DNA from: Fibrobacter sp. UWB15
Lineage (GTDB): Bacteria; Fibrobacterota; Fibrobacteria; Fibrobacterales; Fibrobacteraceae
Direction: 5' to 3'
DNA length: 64,000 nucleotides
Assembly: GCF_900177705.1 (NCBI RefSeq)
Contig: NZ_FXBA01000001.1
Location: forward strand, 868,001-932,000
The notes under the pieces: model-generated
Databases searched by the model: none
What the model saw: the letters and a program-made list of their open reading frames with translations, nothing else
What the model was told of the DNA's origin: nothing
Part shown: in pieces, positions 41,855 to 52,934 of the stretch
Layout of the letters: each line of letters begins with the position of its first letter
Position numbering within the stretch: the first letter of the stretch is position 1
Translations under genes and position numbers: made by a program

Positions 41855-43780
41855 ATGTCTCTAATCGCAGAATACGACGTAGTCGTTGTCGGTGGTGGGC
41901 ACGCTGGAATTGAAGCGACCCATGCCGCCTGGAAACTCGGTGTAAAAACAGCCATGCTCACGATGGATATTAACGCCATCGGTCGTATGAGCTGTAACCC
42001 GGCCGTAGGCGGGGTGGCCAAAGGTCAGATTGTCCGTGATATCGATGCACTCGGCGGCCTGATGGGCCTACTCACCGACAAGGCGGGCATCCAGTTCCGC
42101 ATGCTCAATATGAGCAAGGGGCCGGCCGTGTGGGGCCCGCGTGCACAGTGCGACATGAAGTTCTACAGCGAAGTGGCCCGCGAAGTCATTACAAGCCTTC
42201 CGGGGCTTTCGGTGATTCAGGGGGAACTCGCTGCCTTTACGCGTATGGCCGACGGTCGCCTGGAACTCACGCTCCTGAACGGCGAACGCTATATTACCCG
42301 TTCGCTCGTGATTACGAGCGGAACCTTCCTTGCTTCCAAGATGTTTACCGGGCTCGAAACGAGCATCGGTGGGCGAGTGGGCGAGCCCAGTGCAGATAAA
42401 CTCTCGGAATGCCTTGCCCGCGAAGGAATTGCGCTCCGTCGCCTTAAGACGGGGACGCCGAGCCGCCTGGACCCCGATTCCATTGACTTTAACGAATGCG
42501 ACGTGCAACGCGGAGACGATACTCCGTGGCCCATGAGCGACCGTCATTTGGCAGAAACCGTTCCTGGCCGCGATGCAAATTACTTTTGGGGCGATGCTGC
42601 GAACAAATTCGTCCGCAATGACTGCGTGTGCTGGATTACGCGCACGAACCTGAAGACGCATGACATTCTGCGCAGCGGCTTTAAGGACAGTCCCATGTTC
42701 AGCGGCCGCATTCACGGCAAGGGCCCGCGCTACTGCCCGAGTATCGAAGACAAGATTAACCGCTTTGGCGACCGCGACGGCCACCAATTGTTCCTTGAAC
42801 CGGAACAGGCGGATATCGGTCGCGTCTATATTAACGGCTTTAGTTCCAGCTTGCCGGCAGACATTCAGCTTGCAGCCATCCATACGATTCCTGGGCTCAC
42901 GCGCGCCCGTGTATTGCAGATTGGCTATGCCGTGGAATATGATTCTGTAGACGCTACGCAGCTTTTCCCGACATTTGAATGCAAGAAGGTCTCCGGGCTT
43001 TATTTTGCAGGCCAGGTTTGCGGCACAAGCGGTTACGAAGAAGCGGCTGGTCAAGGACTCCTGGCTGGTATTAACGCCGCCCTCAAGATCAAGGGCGAAG
43101 AACCTTTGATTCTTGGCCGTTCGGATAGTTACCTTGGCGTGATGGCCGATGACTTGGTGAATATTTTGCTCGACGAGCCTTACCGCATGTTCACGAGCCG
43201 CGCTGAATACAGGCTGTTCCTCCGTAGCGATAACGCAGAAACTCGCCTTAAGGATCGTGCCCACAAAATCGGCATGATTTCGGACAGCGACTACGCTGAC
43301 TGGAAACGCCGTCAGCAACTGATGGCGACCGCCCGCACCCGCATGACCGAAGAATCTGCAATGCCCGACCAGGCAAACCCGATTCTCGAAGCCGGTGGCC
43401 AGGCGTTGTCGACCGAACGTACCCGCTGGATTAATGTGTTGCGCCGTCCGGGAATTAACCCCGAGCAATTGTTCCGGACCGCGCTGCCGGACCTGAATCT
43501 GACTCGCCGCGACCAGTGGTTCATGTATGCCGAAGAAATCTATGCAGGATTCTTCGACCGGCAGGCCCGCGAAATCGATGACCAGAAGAAGATGGAATCC
43601 GTGCGCCTGCCCGTCGACTTTGACTACATGCAGGTGACCGCCGTGAGTATCGAAAGTCGCCAGCGCTTGAATGCCCACAAGCCGCTGACGCTCGGCCAGG
43701 CTAGCCGTATTCCCGGCGTACGCCCCGCCGACATTACCGTGCTTGCCCATTGGCTCGAAAACAAGAAATTGAACGGCTAG
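41855..43780 (+). CDS. mnmG: tRNA uridine 5-carboxymethylaminomethyl modification enzyme MnmG
   Basis: FAD protein that, with MnmE, modifies the wobble uridine of several tRNAs. The 641 aa show GGGHAGIEATHAAWKLG at the N-terminus, RMSCNPAVGGVAKGQIVRDIDALGG, and FAGQVCGTSGYEEAAGQG, then the C-terminal helical domain with TSRAEYRL. Length is normal. mnmE is not in the window. The gene starts 9 nt after the FKBP_N/thioredoxin gene, so the two are probably co-transcribed although unrelated. Confidence 0.97.
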   Translation: MSLIAEYDVVVVGGGHAGIEATHAAWKLGVKTAMLTMDINAIGRMSCNPAVGGVAKGQIVRDIDALGGLMGLLTDKAGIQFRMLNMSKGPAVWGPRAQCDMKFYSEVAREVITSLPGLSVIQGELAAFTRMADGRLELTLLNGERYITRSLVITSGTFLASKMFTGLETSIGGRVGEPSADKLSECLAREGIALRRLKTGTPSRLDPDSIDFNECDVQRGDDTPWPMSDRHLAETVPGRDANYFWGDAANKFVRNDCVCWITRTNLKTHDILRSGFKDSPMFSGRIHGKGPRYCPSIEDKINRFGDRDGHQLFLEPEQADIGRVYINGFSSSLPADIQLAAIHTIPGLTRARVLQIGYAVEYDSVDATQLFPTFECKKVSGLYFAGQVCGTSGYEEAAGQGLLAGINAALKIKGEEPLILGRSDSYLGVMADDLVNILLDEPYRMFTSRAEYRLFLRSDNAETRLKDRAHKIGMISDSDYADWKRRQQLMATARTRMTEESAMPDQANPILEAGGQALSTERTRWINVLRRPGINPEQLFRTALPDLNLTRRDQWFMYAEEIYAGFFDRQAREIDDQKKMESVRLPVDFDYMQVTAVSIESRQRLNAHKPLTLGQASRIPGVRPADITVLAHWLENKKLNG

Positions 43781-43904
43781 TGGTAGTCTAAAATCGCCTT
43801 TTTTAGCTTAAAAAAGCATAATTTTTAATTGCAAAACCTAGGAACAGGCGAATTTTTTACTATTTTTGCGCCGTCAAATTAACAATATTTCCAAGAGGTC
43901 TATT

Positions 43905-44192
43905 ATGTCAGAAGAAACTGAAGTCAAATCCACAGAAGAAGTTAAGCCTCAGGAAACAAAATCCCAAGAAAAGAAGGCCCCGGCCAAGAAGAAGCGCCCC
44001 CTGAACGCCAAGCGTAAGGGTGCTCCCGCTCCCAAGAAACCGGCTGTCTTTAGCGATTCCCTGGAAGAACGTTTCCCCGCCCTCGCCGCCAAGCTCAAGA
44101 AGCAGATTGAAGACGGTATCAAGCAGAAGATCAAGGATGCCCAGAACGACCCGAAGGTCAAGGCAGCTTCTAAGAAATTCGCTGAAAAGTAA
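43905..44192 (+). CDS. Small Lys-rich protein, 95 aa
   Basis: Highly basic N-terminal half (KKAPAKKKRPLNAKRKGAPAPKKPA) preceded by an acidic stretch, and a helical C-terminal half (RFPALAAKLKKQIEDGIKQKIKDAQ). It looks like a nucleic-acid-associated or ribosome-associated accessory protein, but I do not recognise a family. AAGAGGTC precedes the ATG at 43905; an earlier in-frame start lacks support. A perfect terminator follows. Confidence 0.75.
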   Translation: MSEETEVKSTEEVKPQETKSQEKKAPAKKKRPLNAKRKGAPAPKKPAVFSDSLEERFPALAAKLKKQIEDGIKQKIKDAQNDPKVKAASKKFAEK

Positions 44193-44220
44193 TTCCGGAT
44201 TTTCTTCGACAATTTAAAAG

Positions 44221-44247
44221 TACCGCAGATTTCGCTCTGCGGTATTT
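44221..44247 (+). terminator. Terminator downstream of Lys-rich protein gene
   Basis: Perfect TACCGCAGA/TCTGCGGTA hairpin followed by TTTTTT. Confidence 0.92.
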
Positions 44248-44365
44248 TTTATTCTGTCAGGCAGATTAGGCTATTTGTCTTTTTTATTTCTATAGAAGGG
44301 CTTAATTCATAGACAAACAAAGCGAAAGATTGTACATTTGTAAAAAATTTTCAAGGAGAAATCTA

Positions 44366-44971
44366 ATGCGTAAATTGTTTGCTATTCTCGCTCTCGGTTG
44401 CAGCCTCTGCATGGTCGCTTGCAGCAGCGGTGGCAAGACTGTCACTCGTATCGACACTAATTCTACAACGGACCTTTCGGGTAAGTGGAACGACACCGAC
44501 TCCCGCTTGGTGGCTGATGAAATGATTTCTGGCTGCTTGGGTAGCACCAAGATTGAAAAGATTATCGGCGAAATGGGCCGTACCCCGACTGTCGTGATCG
44601 GTAAGGTTCGCAACAAGAGCCACGAACACATCAGCGTCGAAACCTTTATCAAGGACATGGAACGTGCCCTCTTGAATTCTGGCGCAGTTGACTTCGTTGC
44701 CAACTCTGCCGAACGTGCCGAACTCCGTGAAGAAGTCCGCGACCAACAGGGTAACGCTACTGAAGAAACCTCCAAGGAACTCCACCAGGAAACCGGTGCT
44801 GACTGGATGCTGACCGGCACCATCAATACCATCGTTGACCAGGAAGGCGGCCAGTCCGTTATTTTCTACCAGGTGGATCTCGAACTCACCGACCTGCAGA
44901 GCCACAAGAAACTCTGGATGGGTGACAAGAAGATCAAGAAGTTCATCTCTAAGGATTCTGTGAAGCTTTAA
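44366..44971 (+). CDS. LpoB-like lipoprotein (putative penicillin-binding protein activator)
   Basis: 201-residue lipoprotein, lipobox MVAC. Residues about 40-200 match the LpoB fold: DLSGKWNDTDSRLVADEMI, PTVVIGKVRNKSHEHISVETFIKDMERALLNSG, ADWMLTGTINTIVD, YQVDLELTDLQSHKKLW. In E. coli LpoB stimulates PBP1B at the outer membrane; homologues outside Proteobacteria are inferred to act in envelope synthesis. AAGGAG supports the ATG. Monocistronic, with terminators on both sides. Confidence 0.88.
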   Translation: MRKLFAILALGCSLCMVACSSGGKTVTRIDTNSTTDLSGKWNDTDSRLVADEMISGCLGSTKIEKIIGEMGRTPTVVIGKVRNKSHEHISVETFIKDMERALLNSGAVDFVANSAERAELREEVRDQQGNATEETSKELHQETGADWMLTGTINTIVDQEGGQSVIFYQVDLELTDLQSHKKLWMGDKKIKKFISKDSVKL

Positions 44972-44998
44972 TCTACAAGTTTTCTTGCGTAACCTTTA

Positions 44999-45027
44999 AA
45001 TAACCTCGGGCTCCGGGGTTATTTTTC
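44999..45027 (+). terminator. Terminator downstream of lpoB-like gene
   Basis: AATAACCtCGG/CCGgGGTTATT hairpin plus TTTC, immediately followed by a TATCTT box (45028-45033) that probably serves the ahbC-like gene. Confidence 0.85.
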
Positions 45028-45061
45028 TATCTTTGGGACATTCCCAAAAAAGTTTTTGATT

Positions 45062-46234
45062 ATGATCAGTATTACCAAGCTCTTGATGGACACCCCGAAC
45101 TATGGGGATCAGCTACGTTACGAACCCAAAGCCCATGAATCGAAGAATGGGGTTGTGCCCGGTCGCGGCCCGGTGGTGGTATGGAACTGCACCAAGACCT
45201 GCAACTTGAGTTGCGTGCACTGCTATGCCCGTTCCGAGGCCATCAAGTACCAGAACGAACTGACCCACGAAGAAGGCTTGGCTTTGATCGACCAGTTGGC
45301 CGATTTTAAGGTGCCGGTGATTCTCTTTAGCGGTGGTGAACCGCTTTTGCGCCCGGACTTTTTTGAATTGGCAAATTATGCAGCCTCTAAAGGCATTCGC
45401 CCGACAATCAGCACGAACGGTACCTGCATTACGCCCGATGTTGCAAAGAAACTCAAGGACATGGGTGTGGGCTACGTGGGTATCAGCTTAGACGGTTGCG
45501 AAGCGACTCATGACAAATTCCGCGGCAAGGAAGGCGCTTACAAGCTCGCTTTGCGCGGTATCCGTAACTGTGTGGCTACGGGCCAGAAGGTGGGCCTTCG
45601 CTTTACCATTACGCGCTACAACGTGCAAGACTTGAATGCGATTTTTGACTTGCTCGAAGCCGAAAATATCGACCGCGTGTGCTTCTATCACTTGGTTTAC
45701 AGCGGCCGCGGCTCGGCGATGGTGCAAAACGACTTGAACCATGAAGAAAGCCGCAAAGCCATGGATTTGATTATTGACCGCACGCTCGACTTCAAGAAGC
45801 GCGGAATCAACAAGGAAATACTTACAGTCGACAACCACGCCGATGCCGTTTACCTTTACCTGCGCATGAAGCGCGAAGATCCTGCCCGTGCCGAGAAGGT
45901 GCTGGAACTCATCCGGCGCAATGGTGGTAACCGTAGCGGTATGGCCTTTGGAAACGTCGATAGCATCGGAAACGTTCACCCCGACCAGTTTACGCAGTAT
46001 ATTACACTTGGCAACGTACGCGAACGTAATTTCGGCGAAATCTGGAGTGACGAATCGAACCCGATTATGGCGGGCCTCAAGAACCGTAAGCCGATTCTGA
46101 AGGGACGCTGCCCCAAGTGCGCCTACCTGAATCTCTGTAACGGAAACTTCCGTACCCGCGCCGAGGCTGTAACGGGCGATTTCTGGGAAGAGGACCCGGC
46201 TTGCTACCTGACCGACGAAGAGATTAATGGATAA
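45062..46234 (+). CDS. AhbC/NirJ-like radical SAM enzyme of siroheme-dependent haem synthesis
   Basis: Radical SAM/SPASM protein, 390 aa. VVVWNCTKTCNLSCVHCYA holds the CxxxCxxC cluster site; LFSGGEPLLRPDF and ISLDGCEATHD follow. The C-terminal CPKCAYLNLCNG...DPACY cysteines would bind an auxiliary cluster. The opening (ITKLLMDTPNYGDQLRY) is characteristic of AhbC/NirJ, which removes acetate side chains from didecarboxysiroheme to give coproheme. The next gene is an AhbA-AhbB fusion, supporting the role. A fuller assignment against AhbD or heme d1 NirJ would need a phylogeny. Confidence 0.85.
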   Translation: MISITKLLMDTPNYGDQLRYEPKAHESKNGVVPGRGPVVVWNCTKTCNLSCVHCYARSEAIKYQNELTHEEGLALIDQLADFKVPVILFSGGEPLLRPDFFELANYAASKGIRPTISTNGTCITPDVAKKLKDMGVGYVGISLDGCEATHDKFRGKEGAYKLALRGIRNCVATGQKVGLRFTITRYNVQDLNAIFDLLEAENIDRVCFYHLVYSGRGSAMVQNDLNHEESRKAMDLIIDRTLDFKKRGINKEILTVDNHADAVYLYLRMKREDPARAEKVLELIRRNGGNRSGMAFGNVDSIGNVHPDQFTQYITLGNVRERNFGEIWSDESNPIMAGLKNRKPILKGRCPKCAYLNLCNGNFRTRAEAVTGDFWEEDPACYLTDEEING

Positions 46235-46295
46235 TGTGTAATGTGTAATGAAAATCATTTCACACCTCACACTCCACACCATTCACTTCTAGTTT
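46224..46295. repeat. Heptamer-periodic block between ahbC-like and ahbAB genes
   Basis: Runs in 7-nt steps: ATAATGT, GTAATGT, GTAATGA, AAATCAT, TTCACAC, CTCACAC, TCCACAC, CATTCAC. It contains the stop codon of the ahbC-like gene. TGTAAT-type and CACAC-type halves are roughly inverse to each other. Confidence 0.7.
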
Positions 46296-46298
46296 TAC

Positions 46299-47312
46299 AT
46301 GACTGAACTTGAACAGCATCTTCTCGCTATCATCCAGGATGCCTTCCCGCTGGAAGAACACCCGTATCTGGTGTTGGCGGAACAGCTCGGCTCCGATGAA
46401 CAGAGCGTTTTTGCCGCGATCGAGAATTTGCGCCGGTCGGGTATAATCCGCCGCATCGGGGGAGTTTATGATTCCAAGGCGCTCGGTTTTATTTCACGCC
46501 TTTGCGCGGGCAAGGTGCCGTCAACCGTTTCCGGCGCTGCTGACGATTCTGCTCTAGAAAAATTTGCTGCCGTTGTTAATGTGATTCCTGCCATTACCCA
46601 CAATTACGTGCGCAGCCACGAATACAACGTGTGGTTTACGGTCATGGCCCAATCTGAAGCAGAGATTCAAAAGATAGTCGATGAAGTTTGTGCGAATACG
46701 GAACTGCACGATGTCCATATCCTTAGTGCGACCGAGAAGTTCAAGATTAACACGGTGATGAAGGGCGCTGGCGCACCAGCAAACAGAATTGGTGACGAAA
46801 AACGTCATTGCGAGCCGAAGGCGAAGCAATCTCCTGCCCACTTCTTATCCGCAAATGACAGAGCCCGTATCCGTATTGCTTGCAATGACATACCGCATAC
46901 GCTCACCCCGTTCAAGGATTGGGATGTTTCGTGTGACGAACTCCGCGAAGACTTGGCGTTAAGACGGATGCGCCGTTTCGGGGCAATTCTTAGACATCAA
47001 GAGGCTGGTTTTGCTTTTAATGCGATGGTCTGCTTTGCGGAAACAGTAGACAGTAGACAGTGGTCAGTAGACAGGAACTCGGTTAATCCTGCTGGAGCAA
47101 TTCTTGCAAGCAAGCCTTACATTTCGCACTGTTACGAGCGGCCGGCTTTCGAAGGCTTTCCGTACACGCTGTATGCTATGATGCATGCGCAATCTGCCGA
47201 AGATTTAGACCGCTACATCAAAGAGGCTGCCAAATCCATTGGCAAACCCGACTACGCAGTTTTACATTCGGTGCGTGAACTCAAGAAGACAAGCTTTGAA
47301 TTTTTCGCCTAA
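46299..47312 (+). CDS. Fused AhbA-AhbB siroheme decarboxylase with repeat-derived linker
   Basis: Lrp/AsnC-related siroheme decarboxylase, 337 aa. Residues 1-155 are a complete AhbA/NirD-type unit: winged-helix part (LAEQLGSDEQSVFAAIENLRRSGIIRRIGGVYDSKALG) and an AsnC-like ligand domain with THNYVRSHEYNVWFT. Residues about 190-337 are a second AhbB/NirL-type unit (LRRMRRFGAILRHQEAGFAFNAMV...SHCYERPAFEGFPYTLYAMMHAQ). The linker RHCEPKAKQS... (about 169-195) is an in-frame REP element, and ETVDSRQWSVDR is an in-frame heptamer array. It follows the ahbC-like gene by 64 nt. Function is by homology; inserts may or may not be tolerated. Confidence 0.85.
   Translation: MTELEQHLLAIIQDAFPLEEHPYLVLAEQLGSDEQSVFAAIENLRRSGIIRRIGGVYDSKALGFISRLCAGKVPSTVSGAADDSALEKFAAVVNVIPAITHNYVRSHEYNVWFTVMAQSEAEIQKIVDEVCANTELHDVHILSATEKFKINTVMKGAGAPANRIGDEKRHCEPKAKQSPAHFLSANDRARIRIACNDIPHTLTPFKDWDVSCDELREDLALRRMRRFGAILRHQEAGFAFNAMVCFAETVDSRQWSVDRNSVNPAGAILASKPYISHCYERPAFEGFPYTLYAMMHAQSAEDLDRYIKEAAKSIGKPDYAVLHSVRELKKTSFEFFA
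46804..46891 (+). repeat. REP element inside ahbAB coding sequence
   Basis: Begins GTCATTGCGAG and reaches GAAGCAATCTC by 46833; the inverse phrase ATTGCTTGCAATGAC ends near 46890. The whole segment is in frame and encodes the interdomain linker. Confidence 0.7.
47045..47072 (+). repeat. Heptamer array translated within ahbAB
   Basis: Four 7-nt units (AGTAGAC, AGTAGAC, AGTGGTC, AGTAGAC) lie in frame in the AhbB half, between MVCFAE and the segment NPAGAILASKPYISHCYE. Confidence 0.8.
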
Positions 47313-47320
47313 AAAGGTGA

Positions 47321-48130
47321 TTACCTAATTTTCATTTCGAATCCAATTCGATGGCCAGTTTCGAAGCCGAACAGAGTGCCGTCATGGATTTCGTAATTGA
47401 GACCGAACCCGGTGGACATTCCAGCAATGTTAAAATAGCGCATGGCATCGAATTTCATTTTCATGCCGCGATACTTGTCCTTCATGCCGCGATAGCGTTT
47501 GTCTAGGTTCCTGTTTTCAGATTCTTTGAATCGTGCCTGGTAAAGAATGACTTCGCTGAATTCCCAACCTTTTTTTAAAGAATCATTCCAACCCGGTTTC
47601 CATACAAATGAAGCCTTGAATCCGATTTCATCGCCGGGCTTATAGTTTTTGTCTTCGAGGAAGGTGTTGTAGCGAATCGCGGTGCCAACGGTTAGATTTT
47701 TGGAAATCTGCAGCAAGCTAAATGGCTCTATGTTCAGGCGGTGGAAGCGGTTCTTTTGGGAGCCTTCGCCGGGCGGGATTTGCCAGCCGAGATTCAGCCC
47801 CAAATAGGGGAGAATAAGGCCTTTCGCTCCCACGTATGTCTCGTTAAAGCCGTTCACGTGCAGGTTGCAGTAATTGTGAATGTAGCCTTCGGTGGAATAC
47901 TCGTAGCTGTAACTCAAGAAACGGAAAGCGCCGTCAACATAAAGGCTTAGGCGTTGGTGCACTGCATATTCCGCTGAAAGTTCCACGTCGCCGCTGTAAA
48001 CGTCATCGTCTAATTCAACTGTCCCTTGAATGCCAACGTTCGTCGCTGGGGCCGCAATCGGATGCAAATTTTCTGTGGCAAAACATGCCGCAAAAGAAAC
48101 CAATAAAATGCACCCGAAGAATTTGTTCAT
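47321..48130 (-). CDS. Putative outer-membrane beta-barrel protein, 269 aa
   Basis: Signal peptide ending near CFA, then amphipathic beta-strand-like segments with many aromatic residues and a C-terminal strand GHRIGFEMKIR. No family recognised. Convergent with ahbAB, only 8 nt apart. TATATT on the minus strand ends 6 nt before the ATG, so it appears leaderless. It breaks the haem gene cluster, so it is unlikely to be part of the haem operon. Confidence 0.72.
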   Translation of the reverse strand: MNKFFGCILLVSFAACFATENLHPIAAPATNVGIQGTVELDDDVYSGDVELSAEYAVHQRLSLYVDGAFRFLSYSYEYSTEGYIHNYCNLHVNGFNETYVGAKGLILPYLGLNLGWQIPPGEGSQKNRFHRLNIEPFSLLQISKNLTVGTAIRYNTFLEDKNYKPGDEIGFKASFVWKPGWNDSLKKGWEFSEVILYQARFKESENRNLDKRYRGMKDKYRGMKMKFDAMRYFNIAGMSTGFGLNYEIHDGTLFGFETGHRIGFEMKIR

Positions 48131-48231
48131 ATCAGAAATATAATTTTTTTTTCTGAATTTTATTCCCTAAACGGATTTCATATCAGTGAAATTCCATTAG
48201 TGTGACAGATAAAAGAATTATATTTCCGCAA

Positions 48232-49497
48232 GTGATTCTTTCTGCCCGCAAAATAAACTTGTTCAAACTACTTGCCGCATTTCTTTGTTGCATCGGTTTG
48301 TACGCATGTTACTGGGCTGAACCAGAAAATGATCCCGAAAATTTGACTATAGACGATTCCATGTATCCTTATGCCGGACTCCCGAGAATCGTAATTGAAA
48401 CCGAAGACTTTGCAGGTGTTCGTGACCGAGAAACCGAGATTCCTTCGCACCTGCAAATCTATGGCGAAAAAGCCCCCGAAAGCGAAGTCTACGAACTGAC
48501 CGTGCGCGGCCGCGGCAATTCCAGTTTTAAAATGCCCAAGTACGGCCTAAAACTTGAATTTAAAGACAAAGTAAAACTCCTTGGAATGCCCAAGAATCGT
48601 GATTGGGCACTGATTGCTAATTATGGCGACAAGACCCATTTGCGTAACTACATGATGACCCGCCTTTCGGAATGGCTCGGTGCCAAGTATACGCCTAAAA
48701 TGCAGTTTGTGGAAGTTTACCTGAATCGTAAATATATGGGGTTATACTTGTTCTCCGAAACGGTGAAGGTGGCCAAGAATCGCGTCAATATTGAAAAAAA
48801 TGACACCACATTTTTAGTCGAAAAAGAAGATTCCAAAAAATTTGACCCGCCCTACATTCAGACGGACAATAACGGATACTACTACCACATTAAATCTCCC
48901 AAGAATCCGTCACCCGAAACAGAAGAACTTTTGAAAAACCACTTGAACGCTTTTGAAAATTTCATGGCGGAACAATACCTTCATAAGGCAAGCGAAATCA
49001 AGGACTGGATTGATATCGACGACTACCTTCTCTGTTACTGGGTGCAGGAATATTCTAAAAACGAAGACGGCAATTACGCCCGCAGCGTTTTCTTCACCTG
49101 GAAAAAAGGAGAACCGATCCACTTTGGACCGCTATGGGATTTTGATTTGGCCTTTGGGAACGCCTCTCGTGAACAGAACAAGAATCCTGAAGACTGGTAT
49201 ATTCGCAGATACCGCCTGAATTACTATATCGTTCACAATTCTTTAGTCGACAATGCCGCTATCAATTATTGGAACGAACATCGAGAAACCTTCAAGGAAC
49301 TGATTGACAGCATTCCTGTTTACCGCTCCATTATCGAAAAGGCGATTAAGAACGAATATCGTCGTTGGCCCATAATTCGAAATACAGAAAACTGGGCGCT
49401 TAAGGATCCTTACGATTCTTATGACGAGGCTGTTGAGACCATGATCGAATGGATGAAACAACGTTACCAGTGGATTGACAAAGAAATCGGCTATTGA
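48232..49497 (+). CDS. CotH-family protein, lipoprotein
   Basis: CotH proteins are atypical kinases; bacterial spore-coat CotH phosphorylates coat proteins, and secreted relatives are common in fibre-degraders. 421 aa: lipobox LYAC, then the CotH domain with ELTVRGRGNSSFKMPKYGLKLEF, NYGDKTHLRNYM, FVEVYLNRKYMGLYLFSETVKV and the metal-site segment FGPLWDFDLAFGN. The frame is open from a GTG at 48202, but GTG at 48232 stands 7 nt after TATATT (48219-48224) and gives a compact signal peptide, so I choose it. No ribosome site is present. Confidence 0.85.
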   Translation: MILSARKINLFKLLAAFLCCIGLYACYWAEPENDPENLTIDDSMYPYAGLPRIVIETEDFAGVRDRETEIPSHLQIYGEKAPESEVYELTVRGRGNSSFKMPKYGLKLEFKDKVKLLGMPKNRDWALIANYGDKTHLRNYMMTRLSEWLGAKYTPKMQFVEVYLNRKYMGLYLFSETVKVAKNRVNIEKNDTTFLVEKEDSKKFDPPYIQTDNNGYYYHIKSPKNPSPETEELLKNHLNAFENFMAEQYLHKASEIKDWIDIDDYLLCYWVQEYSKNEDGNYARSVFFTWKKGEPIHFGPLWDFDLAFGNASREQNKNPEDWYIRRYRLNYYIVHNSLVDNAAINYWNEHRETFKELIDSIPVYRSIIEKAIKNEYRRWPIIRNTENWALKDPYDSYDEAVETMIEWMKQRYQWIDKEIGY

Positions 49498-49517
49498 GAT
49501 TTTTCTAAATTTAGTCC

Positions 49518-50745
49518 ATGCGTAAAATCTACATGGCAGGCATGAGCCACAAGGTGGCCGAAATCGCAGTCCGCGAAAAGTTCTACATCCCGATGGATGT
49601 CAAGACCAATGCATTGAGTAATTCTCCTTTTGATGAACTTTTGATTCTTGCGACCTGCAACCGCACTGAAGTTTACGTGGCCTCTGACCGCGACCTGTCC
49701 GATGCCGAACTTGTTCAGTACGTTTGCAAACTGGCGGGGCAGAGCTACGACGATTTTGCGAAATTCTTTTATTTTAAGTCGGACGACGAGGTGGCGCACC
49801 ACGTGATGAACGTATGTGCGGGTCTTGATTCGGTGGCAATGGGTGAAGACCAAATCTTGCACCAGATTGGCCGCGCCTACGAAACGGCGCACCAGTTGCA
49901 CGCAACGGGCAACACCCTGAACAAACTCTTTCAGAGCGCTATTCACACCACCAAGCGCATCAAGACTGAAACCAACTTGAGCAAGCTCAGCTGCAATATT
50001 CCGTTCCTGGCAATGAAACAGGTGCAGCACACTTTCGATGACTTGGAAAATCGAACGGTGTACATTGTGGGCCTTGGAGAAATGGGTTCCTTGATGCTCA
50101 AGTACGTGCAAGAAAATACGACCAAGATTTTTGCAAGCAGCAAGACTTTTGCAAATGCAGAAAAGTATTCCGACGTGCTCACGCCAGTGCGTTACGAAGA
50201 CCGCTACCAGGTCATCGGCAAGTGCGACGTGGTGATTCTTTGCAGTGCTTGCCAAGAACCGATTATCACGAAAGAGGAATATGCGAAAGCGATTGGGACC
50301 GTAGAAAAATCCAAACGCTTGGTGATTGATTTGGGTAGCCCGCGCAATGCAGAATCTAACATTGGTGAACTTGCTGGCGTGCAATACGTTTGTGTCGATG
50401 ACCTTGAAAAGGTCGTGTCTGAAAATCGCCGCCTGCGCATGATCGAGCTTGAAGCTGCCCAGAAAATTCTGAAAGAAGGCATCGAGGAATTCTTGCAGTG
50501 GATGCGTATGGACGAAGTCTCGAAGCAGATTAGCGTGCATGCCGAAAGAATGTTGAAGTCGGCGAACGAAGAATCCGAAAAATTGCTGCGCTCGATGCCG
50601 GATTTGCCCGAAGAAGACCGCCACCGTGTGCAAATGATGTACGAACGTTTTGCCAAAAAGATGGCGAATGATTTCTTGTACAAGGTCAAGGCCGAAAATT
50701 CGCCCGAAGATGTGCAAGTGTTCCTCAAGTGCTTGGGGGCGAACA

Positions 50746-50753
<8 letters not shown>
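49518..50753 (+). CDS. hemA: Glutamyl-tRNA reductase
   Basis: First enzyme of C5 tetrapyrrole synthesis, reducing glutamyl-tRNA to glutamate-1-semialdehyde. 411 aa with LATCNRTEVYV containing the catalytic Cys, GLDSVAMGEDQILHQI, and NADPH-binding VGLGEMGSLM. A TAAATT box ends 6 nt before the ATG (leaderless type), within 20 nt of the cotH stop. The last 8 nt overlap hemC. Confidence 0.95.
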
Positions 50754-52856
<2,103 letters not shown>

Positions 52857-52934
52857 AAGTTCCTGTTTACGGGTGTATTCATAAGGTGCAAAAAAAATGT
52901 TCCTTGCGACAAGAAAAATTGTATTTTCTAATAG

